64,000 nucleotides of DNA from the NCBI RefSeq assembly GCF_045207785.1, contig NZ_CP108776.1, positions 2,480,001 through 2,544,000 on the forward strand, in the 5' to 3' direction. Origin of the DNA: Embleya sp045207785 (GTDB taxonomy: Bacteria > Actinomycetota > Actinomycetes > Streptomycetales > Streptomycetaceae). Below are positions 25,551 to 33,178 of this stretch, piece after piece. The number at the start of each line of letters is the position of its first letter. Within the stretch, counting starts at the first letter, position 1. The position numbers and the translations under genes are program-made. The notes under the pieces are model-generated. The model saw only the letters and a list, made by a program, of their open reading frames with translations. It searched no databases and was not told the DNA's origin.

Positions 25551-27044
25551 TCAGAGCGCGGGTGCGCGGTCGAGCAGCGGAGCGCCCCAGCGGGACAGGT
25601 AGCCCGCCTCGACGGCGGCGCCCACCTTGTACAGCCGGTCGTCGGCCATCGCCGGGGCGATGATCTGCAGGCCGACCGGCAGGCCGTCCTCGTCCGCGAG
25701 GCCGCACGGCAGCGACATCGCGGCGTTGCCCGCGAGGTTGGACGGGATCGTGCACAGGTCCGCGAGATACATCGCCATCGGGTCGTCCGCACGCTCGCCG
25801 ATCGGGAACGCCGTGGTCGGCGTCGTCGGCGAGATCAGCACGTCGACCTGGCCGAACGCGGTCGCGAAGTCGCGCGTGATGAGCGTGCGGACCTTCTGCG
25901 CCTGGCCGTAGTAGGCGTCGTAGTAGCCGGACGAGAGCGCGTACGTACCGAGCATGATCCGGCGCTTGACCTCGGCGCCGAAGCCGGCCTCGCGGGTCAG
26001 CGACATGACCTCGTCGGCCGAGCGGTTGCCGTCGTCGCCGACCCGCAGGCCGTAGCGCATCGCGTCGAAGCGCGCGAGGTTGGACGAGGCCTCCGAGGGC
26101 GCGATCAGGTAGTAGGCCGGCATCGCGTACAGGAAGCTCGGGCAGGAGATCTCGACGATCTCGGCGCCGAGTTCGCGCAGCAGCTCGACCGCGTCGGCGA
26201 AGCGCGCGAGCACGCCCGCCTGGTAGCCCTCGCCGCCGAACTCCTTGACCACGCCGATCCGCAGGCCGCGGACGCTGCCGCTGCGCGCGGCCTCGACCAC
26301 GTTCGGGACGGGGGCGTCGATCGAGGTCGAGTCGAGCGGGTCGTGCCCGGCGATCGCCTCGTGCAGCAGCGCCGCGTCGAGCACCGTACGCGCGCAGGGA
26401 CCGCCCTGGTCGAGCGAGGACGAGAAGGCCACGAGCCCGTAGCGGGACACGCCGCCGTAGGTCGGTTTGACGCCGACGGTGCCGGTGAGGGCGGCGGGCT
26501 GACGGATCGAGCCACCGGTGTCGGTACCGATCGCCAACGGCGCCTGGAACGACGCGATCGCGGCGGCCGAACCACCGCCCGAGCCGCCCGGGACGCGGCT
26601 CGTGTCCCACGGGTTGCCGGTCGGGCCGTACGCGGAGTTCTCGGTGGAGGACCCCATGGCGAACTCGTCCATGTTGGTCTTGCCGAGGATGACCACGCCG
26701 GCGTCCTTGAGCCGGCGGGTCACGGTCGCGTCGTACGGCGGCTTCCAGCCCTCGAGCATCTTCGACCCGCAGGTCGTCGGGATGCCCTTGGTGGTGAACA
26801 CGTCCTTGAGCGCGAGCGGGACGCCGGCCAGCGGGCCGAGCCGGTCGCCGCGCGTGCGGGCCTCGTCGACGGCCTTCGCGGCGGCGAGCGCGCCCTCGGC
26901 GTCCACGTGCAGGAACGCGTGGACCTTGGTGTCCACGGCCTCGATCCGGTCGAGGTGGGCCTGGGTGACCTCGACGGCGGTGACCTTGCCGTCGGCGATG
27001 GCGGAGGCGGTCTCGGCCGCGGTCCAGCGGATGGTCTCGGTCAT
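25551..27044 (-). CDS. gatA: Asp/Glu-tRNA amidotransferase subunit A
   Basis: The 497-residue glutaminase/amidase subunit that releases ammonia from glutamine for GatB. It is an amidase-signature protein with the Ser-cisSer-Lys triad visible as the Lys of LALKDVFTTKG, the Ser of VPGGSGGGSAAAIA and the Ser of GTDTGGSIRQPA. ATG at 27044 is preferred because AGGAG lies 8 bases upstream; GTG at 27053 overlaps the gatC stop (GTGA). It lies between gatC and the 79-residue orf. Confidence 0.97.
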   Translation of the reverse strand: MTETIRWTAAETASAIADGKVTAVEVTQAHLDRIEAVDTKVHAFLHVDAEGALAAAKAVDEARTRGDRLGPLAGVPLALKDVFTTKGIPTTCGSKMLEGWKPPYDATVTRRLKDAGVVILGKTNMDEFAMGSSTENSAYGPTGNPWDTSRVPGGSGGGSAAAIASFQAPLAIGTDTGGSIRQPAALTGTVGVKPTYGGVSRYGLVAFSSSLDQGGPCARTVLDAALLHEAIAGHDPLDSTSIDAPVPNVVEAARSGSVRGLRIGVVKEFGGEGYQAGVLARFADAVELLRELGAEIVEISCPSFLYAMPAYYLIAPSEASSNLARFDAMRYGLRVGDDGNRSADEVMSLTREAGFGAEVKRRIMLGTYALSSGYYDAYYGQAQKVRTLITRDFATAFGQVDVLISPTTPTTAFPIGERADDPMAMYLADLCTIPSNLAGNAAMSLPCGLADEDGLPVGLQIIAPAMADDRLYKVGAAVEAGYLSRWGAPLLDRAPAL

Positions 27045-27049
27045 GGCCG

Positions 27050-27346
27050 TCACTCCTCTCCCAGGATGCGGGGCACCCGGAAACGCTGCTCTTCCGCGGC
27101 CGGCGCACCGGACAGCGCCTCCTCGGGGGTGAGCCCGGGGCGGATGACGTCCGGCCGCATGACGTTGGTCAGCGGCAGCGGGTGCGAGGTCGGCGGGATG
27201 TCGTCGGCTGCGACCTCGGCGACGCGGGCGACCGCGCCGATGATGTCGTCGAGCTGCGCGGCGAGGTGATCAAGCTCCTCGGCCCCGAGCTCCAGCCGCG
27301 ACAGCCGGGCGAGGTGGGCGACCTCCTCGCGCGTGATGCCAGGCAT
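27050..27346 (-). CDS. gatC: Asp/Glu-tRNA amidotransferase subunit C
   Basis: A 98-residue subunit that wraps around GatA and stabilises the complex. MPGITREEVAHLARLSRLEL and the middle DDIIGAVARVAEVAADD are family signatures. ATG at 27346 has GAAGGA 9 bases upstream; the length is usual. First gene of the operon. Confidence 0.95.
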   Translation of the reverse strand: MPGITREEVAHLARLSRLELGAEELDHLAAQLDDIIGAVARVAEVAADDIPPTSHPLPLTNVMRPDVIRPGLTPEEALSGAPAAEEQRFRVPRILGEE

Positions 27347-27384
27347 GCAGCGGGTTCCTTCGGTTTGACGGGTGTGATGGGGCA

Positions 27385-27390
27385 AGTCTA
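27385..27390 (-). promoter_or_regulatory. candidate -10 of the gat operon
   Basis: On the minus strand TAGACT fits the actinobacterial -10 consensus TAG(A/G)(A/T)T closely and lies about 38 bp upstream of the gatC start. No convincing -35 is seen at the expected distance. Confidence 0.35.
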
Positions 27391-27748
27391 TTGGCCGGGG
27401 ACACGTGTTTTTCTGCTCCCACCCGTCCGCCCGCGCCGCCTCGCGTCCGGGTCGCGGTTTTCCCGTGCCGCGCCGGCCGCCCGGACCGAGCGGTGCCCGC
27501 GAGGTGGTCGCGACGGCTTCCGGACCGGTTCACAGGTGCGAATAAATCCGGCCGGACGGCGCATCTCGCCGAACGACTCGGAAGTAACTTCACTCAAATG
27601 CCAACTTCCGTTACCGACTGGGTAAGAGAACCTTGCGAAGCCACTCTCCGGTCTGCGTCCCCCCGCGTCGATCGGCCCTTCGCACAACTCTTGGGCCCGG
27701 CGTCCGAGAGCGCGCTCGTCAAGGACTCGGGGCTTGGGAGGGGACACG
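27391..27748. other. divergent intergenic region, gatC and hydrolase
   Basis: About 360 bp between two divergent genes, with no supported gene. It contains CACGTG near 27400 and an inverted repeat CGGAAGT-N18-ACTTCCG at 27579-27610 that could be an operator for the rightward hydrolase gene. Confidence 0.4.
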
Positions 27749-28669
27749 ATGGCCGCCATCGTGCTGGTACACGGGATCGCGCAGGAATATCGGTCGGCCC
27801 ACACGCTCGAGGAGGAGTGGGTCCCACGACTGGCCCGGGGCGTCAAGGCCGCAGGTTTCCCCGAGGTCGCGGATCGGCTGTGGAAGTACCGCCACACGCG
27901 TCGCGGGATCGACGCACGGATGGCGTTCTATGGGGACCTGCTTCGCCGGCACCCGTCGCAGGGTGAGGAGATCGACGAGGACATCCAGCACGAGGTGACC
28001 GCGCGCATAGGTCGCGAATGGCTCGATCGCGCCGCGGTCCGCGGTTCGGTTCCGCCGGAACGGCAGCGTGCGGCACGTGAGATCGCCCGCCTCGAGGGCG
28101 GGCCGGGGGAGACGGGTCGCACCGTCGTGCTCTCCCCCACGTGCGGCCTCGCCGGCCTTCGGTGGTTCGCCGCCGACGGGCCCGGCTCGGCGGGCGGTTT
28201 CGTGAACAAGGCGTTGACCCAGCTGACCCGTTACCTGACGGACGATCAGACCCGTTCCAGGGTGCTCGATCGGGTCGGCACCGAGATCGGGTTCGACACG
28301 AAGGTCGTGATCGGTCACTCGCTCGGCGCGGTGGTCGCGTACGAGCTCGCGCATCGGCTGCGCAGGCCGCTGCCGTTGCTGATCACCCTCGGTTCGCCGC
28401 TGGGTCCCGACACCGTCGTCGACTCGTGGGTGCGACCACAGCCCGCGCAGCCGCCGGCGTTCGTCGAGAACTGGGTGAACCTGGCCGACCGCGACGACCT
28501 CGTGGCGGCCGACCCCACCCTCTCGCGGATGTTCCCCGTCCCCGCGGAGGGCGGGCCGGTGTTGCGAGGTGGGTATACGGGGGAGCACGGTGCCGAGCCG
28601 CATACGGCGGGCTTCTACCTCCAGCGGCGCGAGATAGGCCGGAGCGTGGGGTTGGCCTTCGGCACATAG
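27749..28669 (+). CDS. alpha/beta hydrolase-like protein
   Basis: A 306-residue protein with alpha/beta hydrolase features: an N-terminal strand and oxyanion loop IVLVHGIAQ (4-12), the nucleophile elbow VVIGHSLGAVVAYEL with Ser 191, a later Asp (NLADRDDLVAADP) and a His near the end (GEHGAEPHTAGFY). ATG at 27749 follows GGGAGG. The long helical insertion (about 30-180) before the nucleophile is unlike small esterases. The substrate is unknown. It is a single gene with repeats behind it, in a region that looks accessory. Confidence 0.75.
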   Translation: MAAIVLVHGIAQEYRSAHTLEEEWVPRLARGVKAAGFPEVADRLWKYRHTRRGIDARMAFYGDLLRRHPSQGEEIDEDIQHEVTARIGREWLDRAAVRGSVPPERQRAAREIARLEGGPGETGRTVVLSPTCGLAGLRWFAADGPGSAGGFVNKALTQLTRYLTDDQTRSRVLDRVGTEIGFDTKVVIGHSLGAVVAYELAHRLRRPLPLLITLGSPLGPDTVVDSWVRPQPAQPPAFVENWVNLADRDDLVAADPTLSRMFPVPAEGGPVLRGGYTGEHGAEPHTAGFYLQRREIGRSVGLAFGT

Positions 28670-28750
28670 AGCCGGGCGGCGTGGGATGGGTCGGCCCATG
28701 CTGTTGTGGGCGGTGACTGTGACGGGTGGGGCGGCCTGCGGCCCGCTTGT

Positions 28751-28797
28751 CCTCAAACGCCGGACGGGCTGTTTGGCCTCAAACGCCGGCCGGGCTG
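28751..28797. repeat. two copies of a Streptomyces-type intergenic repeat
   Basis: CCTCAAACGCCGG(A/C)CGGGCTG occurs twice, at 28751-28771 and 28777-28797, with a 26-bp period. From memory this 21-mer (complement CAGCCCGTCCGGCGTTTGAGG) is one of the most frequent intergenic repeats of Streptomyces genomes. Confidence 0.75.
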
Positions 28798-28808
28798 TCG
28801 ATGGCTCG

Positions 28809-28878
28809 GCCGGCGTTCGGTTGTTCGGCCGGCGTTCGGTTGTTCGGCCGGCGGTTGGTTGTTCGGGTGGCGGTTGGG
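28809..28878. repeat. 19-bp tandem repeat, about 3.7 copies
   Basis: Unit GCCGGCGTTCGGTTGTTCG is perfect at 28809-28827 and 28828-28846, varied at 28847-28865 and partial to 28878. It directly follows the 26-bp repeat and ends just before the LysR promoter. Confidence 0.85.
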
Positions 28879-28893
28879 TTATTGCTCGGGGGG

Positions 28894-28922
28894 TGATATC
28901 CAAACGGCTATCATTGCTGCTT
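28894..28922 (+). promoter_or_regulatory. LysR operator and promoter
   Basis: TGATA-N10-TATCA (28894-28913) is an inverted repeat of the LysR type. Its right arm overlaps a -10-like TATCAT (28909-28914), which lies 8 bases before the GTG start. No ribosome site is seen. This fits autorepression and a leaderless mRNA. Confidence 0.5.
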
Positions 28923-29870
28923 GTGGACCTTATTCGGCATCTCCGGTATTTCCGGGCCGTTGCGGAAGAGGGACACTTCGGGCATGCGGCCGAGCGGTTG
29001 CGGGTGGCCCAACCGTCGCTGTCGCAGCGGATCCAGCGGTTGGAGCGCGAGCTCGGCGTGCGTCTGTTCGATCGGAACAGTCGGGGGGTCGCGCTGACGC
29101 CCGCCGGCCGGGTCGTCCTCGCCGAGTCCGCCGAACTGCTCGCCGCCGCCGACCGGCTGACCGGCGCGGTCGCGGGGCTGCGCGGCGGTACGGCCGGCGC
29201 GATCCGGGCCGCGGTCCCGCCCGATCTCGGCGGCGCGGCCGTCGCGGCGATCCTGACCGGCTTCCGCGACCACTCACCCGGCGGCGCGCTCGAACTGCGC
29301 GAGCTGACCACCGCGCGGCAACTGCGCGAGTTGGCGGCCGGCACCCTGGACGTGGGGGTCCTGCGCCACCCGTGCGCGGTGGTCGGCCTGGATCTGGGCC
29401 CGATCCTGCACCAGCCGCTGGGCGTCCTGGTGGCGAGCGACGACCCGCTCGCGGACCCGGCCGAAATCGCGCTCGCCGATCTGACGGGGTGTGAACTCGT
29501 GCTGTTCCCCAGAGAGTCCGCGCCGGCGCTCTACGACGAGACGCTCACCGCGTGCGCGCGGCACGGCTGTACGCCGGCGGCGGTACACGAGGTACGGGGC
29601 GGCGACTTCGCGCGGGCGCTGGTCCTGTCCGGCGCGGCGGTCGCGCTGGCCCCGGAGACCACCCCCGAACCCGGCACCGTGTGGCGACCCCTGGTCGGTA
29701 CGCCGCTCGCGTGGCGCACGTCCACGGCCTGGCCGCAGGGCACCGGCGGGCCGGCGGTGCGGGCCTTCACCGAGACCGCGCACGCGGCCCTGCGTCGCCA
29801 TGCCGGGGTCCTCTCGGAGCGCCCCGGCCGTCCGCTGTTCCCGCGCCCCGCCTCGGAGTTCCCGCTGTGA
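28923..29870 (+). CDS. LysR-family transcriptional regulator
   Basis: A 315-residue LysR-type regulator. The N-terminal winged helix (LRYFRAVAEEGHFGHAAERL, then RVAQPSLSQRIQRLERELG) is clear, followed by the effector-binding domain in two lobes. GTG at 28923 is chosen by homology at the N-terminus (VDLIRHLRYF); it has no ribosome site, but a -10 lies so close that the mRNA may start at the GTG. Its stop overlaps the start of the beta-lactamase-like gene (GTGA), so the two are translated together. LysR genes are more often divergent from their target; here the two are co-directional. Confidence 0.92.
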   Translation: MDLIRHLRYFRAVAEEGHFGHAAERLRVAQPSLSQRIQRLERELGVRLFDRNSRGVALTPAGRVVLAESAELLAAADRLTGAVAGLRGGTAGAIRAAVPPDLGGAAVAAILTGFRDHSPGGALELRELTTARQLRELAAGTLDVGVLRHPCAVVGLDLGPILHQPLGVLVASDDPLADPAEIALADLTGCELVLFPRESAPALYDETLTACARHGCTPAAVHEVRGGDFARALVLSGAAVALAPETTPEPGTVWRPLVGTPLAWRTSTAWPQGTGGPAVRAFTETAHAALRRHAGVLSERPGRPLFPRPASEFPL

Positions 29871-30787
29871 CCGTTCCCCGCCCCGGCACCCCGCGCACCC
29901 CGCGCGGCACTGTTCGCGCCGTGCGCGGCCGGATCGCCGACGCGTTCGCGAACGCGGGCGTCACCGGCTCGCTGCACGCGGTCGACATCGACTCGGGCGC
30001 CGAACTCGACCTGGGCGCCGACACCCTGGTCAGCACCGCGAGCCTGCACAAGCTGTGCCTGGTGACCACGCTGTTCCGGGAGGCGGAGGTGGGCCGGATC
30101 GAGCTGTCCCGGCGGGTCGAGTTGCCCGCGGGAGCCGCGCGCAGCCCCGGCGGCACCGGCGTCGCGGCCATGCTCGACCCGGTCGCGATGTCCCTGCGCG
30201 ACCTCGCGTCGCTGGCGATCGCGGTGAGCGACAACGCGGCGGCCGACGCACTGTGGGACGAACTGGGCCTGGCCACCGTCAACGCGACGATGGCCGAGCT
30301 GGGTCTGACCCGCACCGTCGCGGTCGAGCCGCTGCGCGAGTTGTACGCGGGTCTGCGGCAGGACGCGGGCCCGGACGGACCGGCGGCCCTGGTCGACCCG
30401 GCCGTGGTGGCGCGACTGCGCGCGCTCGACCCGAACCGCTCCAACCGCGGCACGCCGCGCGACCTGACCAGGCTGCTGACCGCGGTCTGGCGGGACGAGG
30501 CGTGCGGCGGCGAGTACGGCACGGGGCTGCGCCGGGTGCTCGGCCTCCAGGCGTGGTCGCACCGGATGGCCTCCGGCTTCCCGTTCGACGACGTGCGGGT
30601 GTCCGGCAAGACCGGGACGCTGCCGACCATGCGGCACGAGGCGGGCGTAGTCGAGTACCCGGACGGCGGCCGCTACGCCCTCGCGATCTGTACCCGCTCC
30701 GCGAGCACCGAGGCGGCCCTCCCGGCGGCGGACGCGGTGATCGGCACGGCCGCCCGGATGGCGGTGGACGCGCTGCGAGCGGGCTGA
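29867..30787 (+). CDS. class A beta-lactamase-like serine hydrolase, no signal peptide
   Basis: A 306-residue protein with all three marks of a class A penicillin-recognising enzyme: S59-L-H-K62 (SxxK), S121-D122-N123 (SDN) and K248-T249-G250 (KTG). The N-terminus (VTVPRPGTPRTPRGTVR) has no hydrophobic stretch, so export by Sec or Tat is not evident and the protein is probably cytoplasmic. It may therefore act on a cellular ester or amide and not on beta-lactams. The omega-loop Glu (ExxLN) is not obvious. GTG at 29867 overlaps the LysR stop. A MITE-like repeat starts 23 bp past its stop. Confidence 0.85.
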   Translation: MTVPRPGTPRTPRGTVRAVRGRIADAFANAGVTGSLHAVDIDSGAELDLGADTLVSTASLHKLCLVTTLFREAEVGRIELSRRVELPAGAARSPGGTGVAAMLDPVAMSLRDLASLAIAVSDNAAADALWDELGLATVNATMAELGLTRTVAVEPLRELYAGLRQDAGPDGPAALVDPAVVARLRALDPNRSNRGTPRDLTRLLTAVWRDEACGGEYGTGLRRVLGLQAWSHRMASGFPFDDVRVSGKTGTLPTMRHEAGVVEYPDGGRYALAICTRSASTEAALPAADAVIGTAARMAVDALRAG

Positions 30788-30810
30788 CGGGGTCGGCGGC
30801 GGACGCCCTG

Positions 30811-30971
30811 GGGCCTGTCTTCAATCCCGCGTCGGGCTCCGCGGCGTCCGGTGCCGTGCATCGGCGTGCCGGGGAAGCGCTCGCATAGTGGTTCTATTCG
30901 GGCGGTTCACCGGGGCGGCGAGGTGCGGCGCCGGGCGTCGCGGTGCTCGGCGTGGGATTGAAGACAGGCCC
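30811..30971. mobile_element. MITE-like element with 18-bp perfect terminal inverted repeats
   Basis: GGGCCTGTCTTCAATCCC at 30811-30828 and its exact complement at 30954-30971 flank 125 bp of non-coding DNA. The pairing extends, with mismatches, to about 28 bp. It has no coding capacity. The right end supplies the C of the TAG stop of the TetR gene. No clear target duplication is seen. The ends resemble those of small actinobacterial transposons, but I cannot name the family. Confidence 0.6.
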
Positions 30972-31741
30972 TAGATGCCCATTCGTACCGCGATCCCGTC
31001 GAGCAGGCAGTCGAGGCCGGTCTCGAACTGCCACTGTGGATCGTCCTTGCGTGTCGCCTCACGGGTGTAGCGGTGGAACGTCGGGTAGCGTCCGGTCCCC
31101 AGCAGCCAGGTCATCTCGGGGGCCAGTGAGGTGCGCAACTCGCCTCCGTCGGCCGCCCCCTGACCCACCATCAGCTGTTCCCTGGCGACCTCCGCGGCGG
31201 TCCGGCCCTGGACGTAGACACCCAGCGAGTCGACCGCGGCCATCATCGCGTCGACGTCCAGGCCCAGGCCGTCGAGGGCGAGCATCCCCCACTCCGCGAC
31301 GGCCATCCGGTGCGGCGTCAGCGCGAGCGTCGCCCGCGACGACGGCAGTCGGGTCAGCCAGGGATGGCGCAGCATGAGCGCGCGCATCCGCACGGCGATG
31401 GTGCGCAGCGCCGTCCGCCAGTCCGCGTCGGGCTCGGGCGCGACCAGCTCGCTGTAGACCTGATCGACCATCAGCTCCAGCAGGTCGTCCTTGCCGGACA
31501 CGTAGCGATAGGCCGCCATCGGCGCGACGCCGAGCGCGCCGGCCAGCCGGCGCATCGTCACCGCGTCGATGCCCTCGGCGTCGGCGATCCCCACCGCGAC
31601 CTCGGCGATCCGCCCGGGGGTCAGCACCGTGCGCGGCGCGGCGGCGGAGGTGCCCGCCAGCTTCTCCCAGAGCGAGATCCGGGACGCGCCCTCGTCGTCG
31701 ACCTCCGGCCGTCCGACCGAGGGCTGTTCGCGACCGGCCAT
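30971..31741 (-). CDS. TetR/AcrR-family transcriptional regulator
   Basis: A 256-residue repressor of the TetR family. The helix-turn-helix (IAEVAVGIADAEGIDAVTMR, then LAGALGVAPMAAYRYVSGKD) sits at about 45-90, after a 40-residue N-terminal arm. The rest is the ligand-binding domain of the TetR_C type. ATG at 31741 has GAGGAG 11 bases upstream. Its last codon and stop lie at the boundary of the MITE-like element, so the original C-terminus may have been changed. A 20-bp palindrome in front is a likely autoregulatory operator. Confidence 0.92.
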   Translation of the reverse strand: MAGREQPSVGRPEVDDEGASRISLWEKLAGTSAAAPRTVLTPGRIAEVAVGIADAEGIDAVTMRRLAGALGVAPMAAYRYVSGKDDLLELMVDQVYSELVAPEPDADWRTALRTIAVRMRALMLRHPWLTRLPSSRATLALTPHRMAVAEWGMLALDGLGLDVDAMMAAVDSLGVYVQGRTAAEVAREQLMVGQGAADGGELRTSLAPEMTWLLGTGRYPTFHRYTREATRKDDPQWQFETGLDCLLDGIAVRMGI

Positions 31742-31824
31742 GAAGGTGGCTCCTCTTCCGCTCGCCCTGCTTCTCGTCCCGCTTCGCCGTATTGCGCTGT
31801 GTACAACGTATCAAGAATAGACGC

Positions 31825-31844
31825 CGTACACATCGATGTGTACG
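31825..31844. promoter_or_regulatory. 20-bp perfect palindrome, probable TetR operator
   Basis: CGTACACATCGATGTGTACG is a perfect palindrome between the divergent TetR and MetE-like genes. A related half-site (TGTGTACAACG) lies at about 31798-31808. A minus-strand -35/-10 pair TTGATA-N17-TACGGC lies just downstream of the palindrome, so binding could block the tetR promoter. Confidence 0.6.
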
Positions 31845-31977
31845 ATGTTCGCCTTGTCCTGGTTCGTCCGCGAGATCCCGCTGCGCGCCGCACCGGCGGA
31901 GCCGGCCGAACCGACCGGTGGCGACACCGCCCCGGTGCCCGCCGGCGGGCGCGCGTCCGCGAACTAAGCTTCCGGGC

Positions 31978-33051
31978 GTGGACACCCCAGAACGTACTTC
32001 TCCCTGGTCACCCGGCAGCGCCACCGGGGTCGGTTCCATGCCCGGTGAGAACATCCGCGAGACCGTCAAGATGGTGCTCGGCCTGCTGCCGGACCTGCCG
32101 CACCTGCCCGAGCTGCCCGCCCGCGGGCCGGGCGCCGACCTGACCGGCCGCTCGGCCGGCGTGCTGGTCGACCTCTACACCGACGTACAGCCCTCCGGCT
32201 GGCGCTTCGTGGGCCGGCCGGGGCGCGACCACCGGCGGGCCGGGTCGTACCTGAGCGAGGACCTGGACGCCCTGGAGGAGTTCACCCAGGGCTACACCGG
32301 CCCGCTCAAGATCCAGGTCGCCGGGCCGTGGACGCTCGCGGCCACGATCGAACTGACCTATGGCGACAAGGCGTTGGCCGACCCGGGCGCGGTCCGTGAT
32401 CTGGCCACATCGCTCGCCGAGGGCATCCGGCTGCACGTCGCCGACGTGGCGCGGCGAATCCCCGGCGCCACCCTCCTGCTCCAGCTCGACGAGCCCGCGC
32501 TGCCCGGCGTGATCGCCGGCGACGTGCCCACCGCGAGCGGCTTCGGCCGGCTACGGGCCGTCGACAAGGCGGTCGTGCGGGACACGCTGCGGGATGTGAT
32601 CGCGGACGCGGGCGTCCCGACGATCGTGCACTGCTGCGCGCCGGGCACGCCGATCACGCTGCTGCGCCAGACCGGCGCGGCGGGCGTGTCGCTCGACTTC
32701 GCGCTGTTGCGGCAGAGCCAGGACGAGTCGATCGGCGAGGCGGTCGAGGCCGGCTTCGGATTCTTCGCCGGCGTGGTCCCCAGCGTCGAGGCGAAACCCG
32801 ACCCCGCCGAGGTCAAGCCCGGTGTGGGAGCGCGTCCACTGTCCGACCCGCCCGGTACCGTCAGGTCGGTCGGAACGTTGTGGAACAGGCTGGGTTTCCC
32901 GCCCGAGTCCCTGGGCGAGGCCGTCGTGGTGACCCCCACGTGTGGTCTCGCCGGTGCCTCGCCGGCGCATGCCCGAGCGGCCCTGGCCCACAGCGTGGTG
33001 GCCGGCCGGGTGCTTCGGGACGACCCCGAAGGCGCCATGCAGCGGCCGTAG
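31978..33051 (+). CDS. MetE C-terminal-domain-like methyltransferase
   Basis: A 357-residue protein related to the catalytic barrel of cobalamin-independent methionine synthase. GSATGVGSMPG at the start is the usual opening of this short family. The zinc-ligand pattern is present: the His and Cys of VHCCAPG, an acidic position in DFALL, and the Cys of TPTCGLAG near the end. It lacks the N-terminal half of full MetE, so the methyl donor is probably not methyl-tetrahydrofolate polyglutamate and is unknown. The GTG start (VDTPERTSPW) has no strong ribosome site. In Streptomyces this gene lies next to ligA, as here. Confidence 0.85.
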   Translation: MDTPERTSPWSPGSATGVGSMPGENIRETVKMVLGLLPDLPHLPELPARGPGADLTGRSAGVLVDLYTDVQPSGWRFVGRPGRDHRRAGSYLSEDLDALEEFTQGYTGPLKIQVAGPWTLAATIELTYGDKALADPGAVRDLATSLAEGIRLHVADVARRIPGATLLLQLDEPALPGVIAGDVPTASGFGRLRAVDKAVVRDTLRDVIADAGVPTIVHCCAPGTPITLLRQTGAAGVSLDFALLRQSQDESIGEAVEAGFGFFAGVVPSVEAKPDPAEVKPGVGARPLSDPPGTVRSVGTLWNRLGFPPESLGEAVVVTPTCGLAGASPAHARAALAHSVVAGRVLRDDPEGAMQRP

Positions 33052-33178
33052 ACCGCCGTATCCAACCGTGTGCGGCGGCGTGCGGCCGCACCTGGATGTG
33101 CGCGGATGCACGTACGTGGATCCGCGAGGCGACGTGTAACGAACCTCATTCGAGCTGGTGGCGCTGGAGGGCGACGAC

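Noticed and set aside
27749..28669. PTCGLAG shared by the hydrolase and the MetE-like protein
   Set aside because: A short match in unrelated folds; the zinc Cys role in MetE has no counterpart in the hydrolase. Likely chance.
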